23,902 nucleotides of DNA, taken from contig SCUH01000212.1 of NCBI GenBank assembly GCA_004298295.1, positions 1-23,902 of the forward strand. Direction: 5' to 3'. Each line of letters opens with the position of its first letter. Position 1 is the first letter of the stretch. Made by a program: the position numbers and the translations under genes. A model generated the notes under the pieces. That model saw nothing but the letters and a program-made list of their open reading frames with translations, had not been told where the DNA came from and did no database searches. This DNA is from Betaproteobacteria bacterium. GTDB lineage: Bacteria > Pseudomonadota > Gammaproteobacteria > Burkholderiales > SG8-39. This document shows, in pieces, positions 7,506 to 16,940 of this stretch.

Positions 7506-10500
7506 GTGACAAGAATCGCATCGCGCGCAAACGCGCTCAATCCGACCCTCATATCGGCGGCAGTGGCAGCCTGCTTCACGGCTGGGCTCGCCCTCGCCAA
7601 TCCCACCGGACCCGGCGTCATCAGCGGAACGGTCGCGTTCCAGCAACCCAATGCCAGCACGCTGAGCATCACCAATTCGCCCGGCAGCGTCATTCATTGG
7701 CAGGGGTTTTCGATCGGCGCGGGCGAAGTCACGCGTTTCATCCAGCAATCGTCCGCGAGCGCAGTACTGAACCGCGTGGTGAGCGGCGACGTCTCGCAGA
7801 TCTACGGCCAGCTGCTATCGAATGGTCGCGTCTTCCTGATCAACCCCGGCGGCATCGTGATGGGACCCGGAGCCGTGGTGGACACGGCGGGCTTTGTCGC
7901 CTCCACCCTCAACCTGGTGGATGCCGACTTCATTGCCGGGAACCTCAAGTTTCAGGGCGATGCCAATGCGGGTTCGATCGTCAACCAGGGCTGGATCCGC
8001 ACCGGTTACGGCGGCCAGGTGGTGCTGGTCGCGCCGCACATCGAGAACTCGGGCCTGATTCACACCCCGGGCGGGGAGTTGATCCTCGCCGCGGGGCAGA
8101 AGCTCACGGTCTCGAGCCTCGAGCACGAGGGCGTGCAGTTCGAAGTGCAGGCGCCCGCCGACAGCGTCGTCAACGTCGGCAAGCTCCTCGCTGACGGCGG
8201 CGCGGTCGGCATCTTCGCCGGCACGCTCAGGCACAGCGGCGACATCCGCGCCAACTCGCTGGTGTACGACCAGGCGGGGCGGGTCGTGCTGCAGGCAGCG
8301 AACGATATTCAGCTGGTTACAGGCAGCACCACGACCGCCGACGGCAAGATCGGCGGCAGCGTGACGGTGCAGGCTTCGGGAGGGCTCGACCGGGTTGCGG
8401 GCATGGTGTCGGCGCAAGGGAGCGCCGGCAAGGGTGGCGAGATCAGGATTCTCGGTGAGCGCGTCGCTGTGGTGGAAAGCGCCCTGGTCAACGCATCCGG
8501 CGCCACGGGCGGTGGACAGATTCTGATCGGCGGCGATTTCCAGGGCGGCAATGCCGCGGTACAGAACTCGAGCAACACGGTCGTTGGCGCGGCTGCGACG
8601 CTGCACGCGGACGCGACCGGCGCCGGCAACGGCGGTCGCCTCATCGTGTGGTCGGATGACAAGGCACAGTTCTACGGATCGCTCAGCGCGCAGGGCGGAC
8701 CGCAGGGCGGCGACGGCGGTTTTGCCGAAGTCTCCGGCAAGCAGAACCTCGTCTTCGCGGGCAGCGCCAATCTCGGCGCGCCGCAAGGCAGTCTCGGCAC
8801 GCTGCTGCTCGATCCGCTCGATCTCTACGTCGACGCGCTGGGCGGGCAGATCGCGGAAATCGTCAACAACCTCGACCCGGCCACCGAGTTCCCGAGCAAC
8901 GCCGCGACGGTCTCCCCGGACACGCTCGCGAACATCGTCGGCAACGTGACGCTGCACGCCTCGCGCTACATGCGCATCAACAGCGCGATCGACCTGACGA
9001 CCACGGTTGGCGCAACACCCACCGCGACGCCAGGCAAGACGCTGACGGCGACCGTGGGCACCTGGCCCGACACGGTCACCCCCCTCGCGACCACCGATCC
9101 GCTCAACCTGAGCATCGGCACGGTGCCGAACCAGCTCGACCTCGGCGCCAACATCACCACCGCGAATGGCGCCGTGTCGCTCACCGCGCCGAAGATCCAG
9201 ACCTTTGCCGCCTCGACCATAGCCACCGCGGGCGGCGCGGTCAGCCTCAGCGCGGCGGGCGCGATCCAGGCTTCGTCGCTTGCCATCGATGCGGGCAGCG
9301 GAGCGGTGACGGTGACCGCGGGCACCGACAGCGCCGCCTCGAGCCGGTTCCTGCAGCTTGGCGCCGTGACGGGCGGCAGCTTCAATGCGTCGGCGCCCGA
9401 CTCGATTCAGCTGTTCGGCGAGGTCATCACTGGCGGCGGCGCGGTTTCGATGACTTCGGCCAGCAGCAGCTTCAGCACCTTCTCGGCGATCGACACGCGC
9501 GCGGGCGGCACCGGTCCCGCGGGCGGTGCGGTTTCCATCACGGCACCGCTGTCGGTCACGACGCGCTCGATCCTCGCCGGCAGCGGCAACATCACGCTGT
9601 CGGGCAGTCAGGTCCGCAGTGACAGCACGACACCGCTCGACACCACCGGCACGGTTTCGCTGAGCGCGAGCGCCGGAAGCATTTTCGGCGCCTTCAGCTC
9701 CGATCCCATCAGGATCGACAACGCATCGAGCGTCACGGCGAATGCAACCAACGGCTCCGGCGACGCGAACGTCAGATTGTCCTCGGCGACGGCGCTCAAC
9801 GCCACTACGGTCAGCGCGACCACCACGAACTGCTTCACGAGCGGCTCTTGCAGCGGCGCGTCGGTGTCGCTGAGCGGCGATCAGGGCGTGAACGTCGGCA
9901 CGGTGACGGCCAGCGCACCAGCGAGCACCAATAACATCGTCAACTACGGCATCACCGACCCGCGTTTCGAGAACCGTACCGAGTCGGTCAGCATCTCGAG
10001 TCTGGCGGGTTCGATTCTCGCGACCGGCGCCACGTCGCTCGTGAAGGCGACCGATGTCACGCTGTCCACGATTCCAAGCGACAACGCCGCTACGGGCGGC
10101 GCGATCGGATCGAGCACCACAGCGCTGAAAGTCGAGGCCGGGCGGAGGCTTGCGTTCTCGTCGGGAGGCGATTTCAGCGTCAACCTGGAGGGTGTCACCG
10201 GACCGAACTGGCTCGCCGTGCGACTGGGCGTCGCGCCAGCGACGAAAACCTGGTCCGGTTCGCTCAGCGGAACGGGCGCCAATGCAATCGCGCTTAACGC
10301 CAGCGCCACGGAAAGCAAGGTCACGGTTGGCAATTTCACGCTCACCGGGTTCGACCAGCGTGTCTATAACCAGTCCCCCAATGTCAGCCTGAATGTGCCG
10401 AACGGTGAGCTGACGGCAACCGCCATCAGCGTGCCCAAAGGGGACAACGTGGGGTGGTTTCACCCGGCCAACCAGAAGAACCAGGGTTGCAGCCCCAATG

Positions 10501-13500
10501 GCCCGGCAATTTGCACCTACCCCAATCCGTTCCCGCCGCCCGCAACCTTGAGCATCGCGCCGCAGTTCGAGCCGCTCGGCGTCACGGTGAGTGCCTCCGG
10601 CAATCTGCAGGTCGACGGCTACACGCGCGCCGGCAGCGCAAGCGACCTTGCGAAGAGCACGACGTTCACTTCGACATCGAGCACGGGCAGCGTCACGTTG
10701 GGCACGGTCAACGTCAATCGCGACAGTCTCGGCGTGAGCGGCCCGGCCGGGGTATCCATTGCGAACCTCGCAGGCCTGAACGGAGCATCGATCGACTCTG
10801 CGACCGGCGATATCGGCTTGGGTACGGCTTCGATCACGGGCAATCTGGACGTTACGTCGAGTTCCGGCAGCATCGCATTTGCGAACGTCAGTGCGACCTC
10901 CGGCGCGTCAGCGTCGACCAGTTCCGGCAACCTCACGCTCACCGGCCTGACCACCGGCGGCGCGGCGAGTGCATCGACGGGCAGCGGCAACGTGACGCTC
11001 GGCTCCGTCGTCACCGGTGCCGGCGGCGCGACGATTACCGCCCGGCTCGGCACGGTGCAGCCGCTGACCGATTCGTCCGCGGTGGAGGTCACTTCCGGCG
11101 GCACAATCTCGATCGACGCCAAGACGATCGGACCGAGCGGGGGCAATCCGCTCGATCTCGCGGGCGCGGCGGTCGTTCTCACCGGCAACGGCGGTGGTGC
11201 AATGGGCCAGAGCGGGGCGCCCATCATCGCGAATACGCAGGAACTCACGGTCAACGCCGCGGCCGGCTCGACCTTCAACGTCAGCACGGGCACGACGGAC
11301 CTGAAGAATCTGACGCTGACAGCGAATCCGGCTGCCGTAGGCGACGGACTGGGCGGCAAGGCGCGCGTCGCCTCGAACGGCAACACCTACGACTTCCCGA
11401 GCAGCGGCACCTCGTTCACGCTGGGCGGCGCCACCTTCCCAGCGGTCGTGCCGGCAGCACAGTTCGCGGGTGGCACGCTCAGCTTCACCGCCACGACGGG
11501 CAACTTGACGCTGAATGCGCTCGATTTCAGCGCCGGGAACGGCAACTTCTCGGCCGCAACCAACGACAGCCTGGCCAACATCACGCAGAGCGCAGGCCAG
11601 GCGATCAACCTGGGCAAAGGCGCGCTCAGCTTGAAGTCCGACGGCAACGTCGTCGTCGAGGGGATCAACGCCGGCGGCATGACGGCGACCAACGCGACCT
11701 CGGTCGTGGGATCGGGCTGCAACTCGAGCTTCGGACCCTGCGGCGTGACGAGCTTCACCGCGAACCAGACCCTGACCGACACGGCCAACGGCAACGGCAC
11801 CTGGTCGGTGACCTCGCGTGGTGCCATCACCACGGGCGCGCTCGAGATTGCGAACGTCGCATTTGCGACGAACGCGACGGGCAACGTCACCACCGGCGCG
11901 ATCGGTACGGGCGCCAAGCCGGCGACGAGCGTGTCGATCACGACGTCGGGATCGACGAGCAACATCCAGACGGGCGCGATCGAGGCCGACGCCCTGACGC
12001 TGTCTGCACGCGGCAACATCGTCGTCGCCGCAGGCACCACCGCCACGGACCCGGCCATCAACTTGGCCAACACCGACGCCGCCACGGCCGAGCTCATCGC
12101 GGGGACCGGGACATCGCTCGGCACGGTGAGCGTCAACGGCGCGATCAATGCATCCAGCGTCACAATCACGGCGCCCAACTCGATCACCACTGGGAACATC
12201 AATGCGCTTGCAGCGTCGCCCGCAGGCGTCACCTTCAGGTCCACGTCGTCCGTCGACATTACGACGGGTTCGCTTGACGGCAAGACCATCGTTGCGCAGT
12301 CCGGCTGCTCCTTCTTCTATTGCCCCCCGGGGAACATCGGCGTAAGCGGCGCGATCGGCGGCCGGGCGGACGTCAAGCCGACCACGATATCCCTGGACGG
12401 ATCAAACGGCTCAAGCCTGACCATCACGGGTGCGGTTTCCCTCGACACGGCTGCAGACACCAACCTGTGGTTGCGGTCCGGAGGTGCGATCACGCTCGGC
12501 AGCAGCGTGACTTCGGGCACCGACCCGAACCTGCGCATCTCGGCTGGCACCACGCTGAGCGGCCCGAGTCTCGGCACGCTCGGACCCATTACCGCGGGCA
12601 ATGGTTCGTCGATCCAGATCTACGCAGGCAACGGCAACATCGCGACACCTTTCCAGTTCACGCGCATCGACGCGGGCGCAACCGGCGCCGTCGACATCGC
12701 GGCCAACGCCGGCATCATCCAGACCTCCAGCGGCGCGAGCGACGGCATTACTGCGAGCAGGGTCTCGCTCTACGCCACCAGCACGGGCGCGAAGATCGAG
12801 GGCCCGGGGTCCACCTCGCCGTTGCCGCTCAACTTGCGCGAGACCTCCGACCTCACGATCACGACCAATGGCAGCGTCAGGGTGGCCCGCAGCGCTCAGG
12901 CCGGCGTGCCGTTGCTGTCGAACCTCGACATCACGCGCTACGGTGACGGCACCACCTTCGATCTGGGGACCTATGCGGCCGGGCAGGCGGTCAATATCGG
13001 CTTCGACTCCGGCGGCGGAGCGACCAACATCGACGTCGTCAACAGCTCGGCGACGCCGCTGAATTTCGCCTTCCGGAATTACGATTCGGTCTACGGCAAC
13101 CTGAACGCCAGCGGCATCGCCACCAAGGGTGGCAATGTTTACCTGTATTCGACGGGCAATCTGAGCGCCGCAGCAATTGACACGAAATCCGGCAGCGCGC
13201 CTGCGGTGGCCGATGGTTCCATCCAGCTTTATGCCGACCAGACTCTCAACGCGGCCGGCACTGTGGACTCCGGCGCGGGCACGATCTACGCTCAAAGCGC
13301 TGCAGTCACCGGGGCCGGACCGTTGGTTTCGGCCAGCGGCGTTACGCTTTACGCGTTTAACGGCAACATCGGCGTGAATGCCGCGGGCGGTGACGTGCAG
13401 ATCAACGCACCCACCGTGTCGCTCACCGCGTCGGGAGGGCTGACCAGCGGAAACGGCAATGTCTATGCCGCGCTGACAGGAAGCATCGGCTTGACGATCA

Positions 13501-16500
13501 ATGCCGACGAAGGATTCCGGGTCAGCTCGACGACCCCCCTGAGCAGCGTCAGTCTGATTACCGAAGGGACGGGAAGAACAGGTCCGGTGACGCTCACGAC
13601 GACCGCCGCGCAGGGTTTCGGCCTGGCGCGCAACGGCGCCGCAATCGACATCTCGGGGGTCACCTCGACGCCCGCGCTCAGTTCCTTCGCACTGCAGATG
13701 AACACCGGCGACATCACCGCCAAAGGCGGCATCGCGGCCGACAGCCTGAATCTGTCGGCAGGAAGCGGCACGCTGACGCTCGACGGCTCGGCGAGCGCGC
13801 TGACGCTGTCGAATGCATCGCAGACGCTGACCGCCAACACGATTGCGATCCAGGGCAACGTGAGCGCCGGCGCCACGAGTTCGCAGTCGATGACCGGCTA
13901 TACGTCACTGGCGTTCGCCGGCACCGGTACGCTGTCGAGCGGAGGCTTCCAGCAGCTCTACTCGTACGGGACGTTCGACCTCACTTCGCAGGGCGGTCAG
14001 ATCGACGTAACCGCAGCCTCGCAGCAGAGCCTCACTGCGCACGGCAATTTCAAGGCCACCGCGGCCGGCGGTCCGATCAACATCGCTTCTACGGGCAGCC
14101 AAGACATCTTCGGCTACAGCAACCTGGACTTCACCGCCTCCGGCGGCGCGATCACCGTGCAGGCCGCGAACCAGTCGATCGGCGGCTACTTCGCTTCGGC
14201 CATGACGCTGCAGGGCGGAGCATCGAGCGGACAGTCGGTGACATTCACCGGCACGTCGCAGCAGAGAGTCTCGACCTACGACGATGCGGGCGCCTCGATC
14301 AAGCTGCTCGCGGGCAGCGGGACGAACGCATCCGCCAGCATCGTCTACACGGGAACGGGCACGCAACAGGTGGAGGGCGGCAACATCGTGCTGACGGGCA
14401 ATGGTCCCGGGGCGGTCGCCCTGATCACGACCGCGTCAGGGGACCAGCGCGTGCGCGCGACCAAGGACATCCTGCTCACGGGCGGCGGCGCGAGCGGCGC
14501 CGTGGCGAGGATCGAGAACACCGGCGCCGGCAAGACGCAGCGCGTGGGCGAATCGGAGATTTGCACCTTCTGCTCGCCCGAGCCCTATCAGACCGACAAT
14601 GTGGTTCTTCAGGGCGGCACGGACGCGGAGGCGGCAATCGTTGCCTCGGGTCTGCAGAAGATCCAGGCCGACCTTGCGATTCAGGTAAAGGGCGGCAGCG
14701 GCAGCAGCGGTGGCGCACGCATCGCCAACTCGAACGCGAGCTTCGAACAGCGCGTCGGCTGCATTCCCGGTACGGAGAGCTTCAACTGTAACCAGACGGC
14801 CAATACGCTCGACGTGATCGCGGGGGCCGCAGGCGCGTTCGCGGAGATCGTGGCGGCGGGCTCGCAGCGCCTGCGCGCAACCTCCAACGTCGCCTTGACC
14901 GGCCACGCCGATGACGGCGGCTACGCGAAGATCAGCGCCGCCGGACCGTTGCAGCGCATCAATTTCGGCAACTCCGTGATGACGGCCGGCGCGGGAGCCG
15001 GGTCGAGCGTGGAAATCCTCCACACGGGCACGGGGCCGTCGGATCAGAACTCGCAGGATCTGTCCTTCGGCAGCCTGACACTGGCGGCGGGGGGCAACAC
15101 GGCGGTCGCCCGGATTTCGACGACCGACACGGCCGCGAAGAACTTTTCCTCGCTCTACAACCAGCGCATCTCCGCAGGCGGCCTCACGATGAGCGGCGGC
15201 GCCGGACCCAGCGCGATCGCGGAAATCACGACCCCGGGACGCCAGAATCTGACTTTCTCGGGAACGTCCGTGATGTCTGGCGGCGCAGGCTCGGGCGCGG
15301 TCGCGTTGATCGCCAATACCGGTGCGCAGAGCACGCAGACGCTCGGCCTCTTCGGTTCGTTCACGATGAAGGGGGGATCGGGCAGCGGAGCGTTTGCGCG
15401 CATCACCGCCCTGGCGGATCAGAGCGTCAACTTCAGCACGCTCACGCTCGACAGCAGCGCCCCGACCACGGGCAGCGGCGCCTACGCGAAGATCGACACC
15501 GCGGGCCCGCAAACCCTTTCGGGTTCCAACCTGACGCTCAAGGCAGGCGGCGCCGGCGAAAGCACGATCGCCAATGCCGGCGCCATCGTCGAAGGCCATT
15601 CGCAGAACATCTTCGGCAGCTCGATCACGCTGACGGGCGGGGCCGGCACGAGCGGCAGCACCTCGGATGCCGTGATTCGCAACCTTTCGGGCGACCAGCG
15701 GATTTCCGGAAGCACGTTCGCGCTGCAGGGCGGCCATCAGTTCTCGACCACGGGATTCCTGAACGTCGGATCGGGTACCGCTGCCGGAACGCAGACGATT
15801 TCGGCGAACAGCATCACGCTGCTGTCCGACCCCCTGGTGCCGCCCGCGCATGCCGATGCGTTCGTGCGCATCGAGAATCAGCCGGCGACCGAGCAGACGA
15901 TTTTTGGCGGCCTCGCGCTCACCAATACCGGCAACGGACTGGTCGCGATATCGTCCGCCGGCAATCAGACCCTCAATGCTGGCTTTGCCGCGATCACGCT
16001 CAGCGCGGACGCTGCGGGAGCCACCGAGATCACCACGCCCGGCACGCAGAGCGTGCAGGCGCGCTACGTGGAGGTGCTGACCGGCGCCGGCGGCACGGGC
16101 GACGCCACGCTCGGCGCAACCGGCAATCAGTGGATCCACACCACCGACCAGAGCGCGGACGGCTACAGCCTGCTGGTCGCGGCGCGAGGCGCGGGGACCG
16201 CGAAGGTCGAGTCGGCTGCCGCGCAGCTTCTCGAGATCGGCTACCCGCAGGTGATGACGGGCAGCGCCTCGAGCGGCGTGCTGAAGATCGGCTACGCGGA
16301 CACGGCGGGCACGTCCCGTGTCAAGGCGGTGGACCAGAACGTTTTCGCCGGCTCGATCATCGTGGAGAGCGGCAGCGGCAACGGCTCGATCGCGGAGCTG
16401 AAGGCGACCAACGCCCAGGTGATCAGCACCGTGCTCGGCGGCATCCAGGTGCTCGGCGGCGCCGGCAATGACACCTTGGCGCAGATCGACCCGGTGACGC

Positions 16501-16940
16501 AGACGATCCTGGTGAACGGCGGCATCGACGTGATCGGCGGCAGCGGTGTCAATTCCGTGGCGCAGATCCTCAACGGCGGCGGCGCGCAGACGCTGCTCGC
16601 CACCAATGGCGACATCATCCTGACGGGCGGCACGGGCGCGGGGGCGAATGCACTCATCACTTCGGGCGGGCTGCAGACCGTCGGCACCTCGGGCACCATT
16701 ACGCTCACTTCGACGGCCGGCGGCGGCACCGCGAGCATTTCGCCGCTCGGCAACCCGCCGGCCGGCTGCGCCGCGCCCTGCATCCTGACGACCGTGGCCT
16801 CCAGCGGGACGCTGGTCGCCGAAACGTTTGCCACCAGTCCGGTGGTCGACCAGCTCGACGAGCTGTTCGAACTCACCGACACGACGCTCATGGCCGAAGA
16901 CACGACGATCCTGACGAGAAGGGCCCCGATATGCCGTTGA
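7506..16940 (+). CDS. Giant two-partner secretion exoprotein (TpsA, filamentous haemagglutinin N-terminal domain)
   Basis: This 3,144-residue exported protein should be secreted through the TpsB encoded two genes downstream. An ordinary signal peptide ends near LALA (residues 28-31); no long extended signal region is seen. The TPS domain follows, with VIHWQGFSIG (about 61-70), LNRVVSGDVSQIYGQL and NPGGI (113-117), where NPNG is usual. A conserved block with GGDGGFAEVSGKQ and GTLLLDP (about 400-440) precedes a very long Gly/Ala/Ser/Thr-rich beta-helix region. From about residue 2106 to 3082 there are about 33 degenerate repeats. The mature protein has 15 cysteines: seven close pairs and one penultimate residue. 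No CDI toxin marker, LPXTG or autotransporter barrel is visible. An adhesin or matrix role is inferred from the family. Start: GTG with GGGGAGG five bases upstream. The end overlaps the FecR gene by ten bases. Confidence 0.93.
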   Translation: MTRIASRANALNPTLISAAVAACFTAGLALANPTGPGVISGTVAFQQPNASTLSITNSPGSVIHWQGFSIGAGEVTRFIQQSSASAVLNRVVSGDVSQIYGQLLSNGRVFLINPGGIVMGPGAVVDTAGFVASTLNLVDADFIAGNLKFQGDANAGSIVNQGWIRTGYGGQVVLVAPHIENSGLIHTPGGELILAAGQKLTVSSLEHEGVQFEVQAPADSVVNVGKLLADGGAVGIFAGTLRHSGDIRANSLVYDQAGRVVLQAANDIQLVTGSTTTADGKIGGSVTVQASGGLDRVAGMVSAQGSAGKGGEIRILGERVAVVESALVNASGATGGGQILIGGDFQGGNAAVQNSSNTVVGAAATLHADATGAGNGGRLIVWSDDKAQFYGSLSAQGGPQGGDGGFAEVSGKQNLVFAGSANLGAPQGSLGTLLLDPLDLYVDALGGQIAEIVNNLDPATEFPSNAATVSPDTLANIVGNVTLHASRYMRINSAIDLTTTVGATPTATPGKTLTATVGTWPDTVTPLATTDPLNLSIGTVPNQLDLGANITTANGAVSLTAPKIQTFAASTIATAGGAVSLSAAGAIQASSLAIDAGSGAVTVTAGTDSAASSRFLQLGAVTGGSFNASAPDSIQLFGEVITGGGAVSMTSASSSFSTFSAIDTRAGGTGPAGGAVSITAPLSVTTRSILAGSGNITLSGSQVRSDSTTPLDTTGTVSLSASAGSIFGAFSSDPIRIDNASSVTANATNGSGDANVRLSSATALNATTVSATTTNCFTSGSCSGASVSLSGDQGVNVGTVTASAPASTNNIVNYGITDPRFENRTESVSISSLAGSILATGATSLVKATDVTLSTIPSDNAATGGAIGSSTTALKVEAGRRLAFSSGGDFSVNLEGVTGPNWLAVRLGVAPATKTWSGSLSGTGANAIALNASATESKVTVGNFTLTGFDQRVYNQSPNVSLNVPNGELTATAISVPKGDNVGWFHPANQKNQGCSPNGPAICTYPNPFPPPATLSIAPQFEPLGVTVSASGNLQVDGYTRAGSASDLAKSTTFTSTSSTGSVTLGTVNVNRDSLGVSGPAGVSIANLAGLNGASIDSATGDIGLGTASITGNLDVTSSSGSIAFANVSATSGASASTSSGNLTLTGLTTGGAASASTGSGNVTLGSVVTGAGGATITARLGTVQPLTDSSAVEVTSGGTISIDAKTIGPSGGNPLDLAGAAVVLTGNGGGAMGQSGAPIIANTQELTVNAAAGSTFNVSTGTTDLKNLTLTANPAAVGDGLGGKARVASNGNTYDFPSSGTSFTLGGATFPAVVPAAQFAGGTLSFTATTGNLTLNALDFSAGNGNFSAATNDSLANITQSAGQAINLGKGALSLKSDGNVVVEGINAGGMTATNATSVVGSGCNSSFGPCGVTSFTANQTLTDTANGNGTWSVTSRGAITTGALEIANVAFATNATGNVTTGAIGTGAKPATSVSITTSGSTSNIQTGAIEADALTLSARGNIVVAAGTTATDPAINLANTDAATAELIAGTGTSLGTVSVNGAINASSVTITAPNSITTGNINALAASPAGVTFRSTSSVDITTGSLDGKTIVAQSGCSFFYCPPGNIGVSGAIGGRADVKPTTISLDGSNGSSLTITGAVSLDTAADTNLWLRSGGAITLGSSVTSGTDPNLRISAGTTLSGPSLGTLGPITAGNGSSIQIYAGNGNIATPFQFTRIDAGATGAVDIAANAGIIQTSSGASDGITASRVSLYATSTGAKIEGPGSTSPLPLNLRETSDLTITTNGSVRVARSAQAGVPLLSNLDITRYGDGTTFDLGTYAAGQAVNIGFDSGGGATNIDVVNSSATPLNFAFRNYDSVYGNLNASGIATKGGNVYLYSTGNLSAAAIDTKSGSAPAVADGSIQLYADQTLNAAGTVDSGAGTIYAQSAAVTGAGPLVSASGVTLYAFNGNIGVNAAGGDVQINAPTVSLTASGGLTSGNGNVYAALTGSIGLTINADEGFRVSSTTPLSSVSLITEGTGRTGPVTLTTTAAQGFGLARNGAAIDISGVTSTPALSSFALQMNTGDITAKGGIAADSLNLSAGSGTLTLDGSASALTLSNASQTLTANTIAIQGNVSAGATSSQSMTGYTSLAFAGTGTLSSGGFQQLYSYGTFDLTSQGGQIDVTAASQQSLTAHGNFKATAAGGPINIASTGSQDIFGYSNLDFTASGGAITVQAANQSIGGYFASAMTLQGGASSGQSVTFTGTSQQRVSTYDDAGASIKLLAGSGTNASASIVYTGTGTQQVEGGNIVLTGNGPGAVALITTASGDQRVRATKDILLTGGGASGAVARIENTGAGKTQRVGESEICTFCSPEPYQTDNVVLQGGTDAEAAIVASGLQKIQADLAIQVKGGSGSSGGARIANSNASFEQRVGCIPGTESFNCNQTANTLDVIAGAAGAFAEIVAAGSQRLRATSNVALTGHADDGGYAKISAAGPLQRINFGNSVMTAGAGAGSSVEILHTGTGPSDQNSQDLSFGSLTLAAGGNTAVARISTTDTAAKNFSSLYNQRISAGGLTMSGGAGPSAIAEITTPGRQNLTFSGTSVMSGGAGSGAVALIANTGAQSTQTLGLFGSFTMKGGSGSGAFARITALADQSVNFSTLTLDSSAPTTGSGAYAKIDTAGPQTLSGSNLTLKAGGAGESTIANAGAIVEGHSQNIFGSSITLTGGAGTSGSTSDAVIRNLSGDQRISGSTFALQGGHQFSTTGFLNVGSGTAAGTQTISANSITLLSDPLVPPAHADAFVRIENQPATEQTIFGGLALTNTGNGLVAISSAGNQTLNAGFAAITLSADAAGATEITTPGTQSVQARYVEVLTGAGGTGDATLGATGNQWIHTTDQSADGYSLLVAARGAGTAKVESAAAQLLEIGYPQVMTGSASSGVLKIGYADTAGTSRVKAVDQNVFAGSIIVESGSGNGSIAELKATNAQVISTVLGGIQVLGGAGNDTLAQIDPVTQTILVNGGIDVIGGSGVNSVAQILNGGGAQTLLATNGDIILTGGTGAGANALITSGGLQTVGTSGTITLTSTAGGGTASISPLGNPPAGCAAPCILTTVASSGTLVAETFATSPVVDQLDELFELTDTTLMAEDTTILTRRAPICR
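13821..16751 (+). repeat. About 33 degenerate glutamine-centred repeats within TpsA
   Basis: Residues about 2106-3082 are built from units of roughly 23-40 residues. The loose pattern is a Gln followed by a small or polar residue and a hydrophobic one, then a short strand, a GG-x-G turn, and an A-x-I strand. Examples are DQRVRATKDILLTGGGASG, RQNLTFSGTSVMSGGAGSG and QTILVNGGIDVIGGSG. The pattern is visible in protein but not as DNA identity, so it is old or under relaxed constraint. It most likely forms successive rungs of a right-handed beta-helix. Count and borders were read by eye. Confidence 0.7.

Noticed and set aside
7815..10463. Minus-strand 882-codon frame under tpsA, and another of 865 codons at 14436-17033
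   Set aside because: Composition is Arg/Ala-rich and without domains; the plus strand has a clear TPS domain and beta-helix pattern in the same region.
16750..16940. TpsA C-terminus as a contact-dependent inhibition toxin with a small immunity gene after it
   Set aside because: No VENN-like boundary, no toxin domain, and the tail is only about 60 residues. The following gene is an exported FecR protein, not a small immunity protein.
7506..16940. CRISPR-like or tandem DNA repeats within the repetitive coding region
   Set aside because: The repetition is at protein level with variable unit length; I see no regularly spaced identical DNA units.
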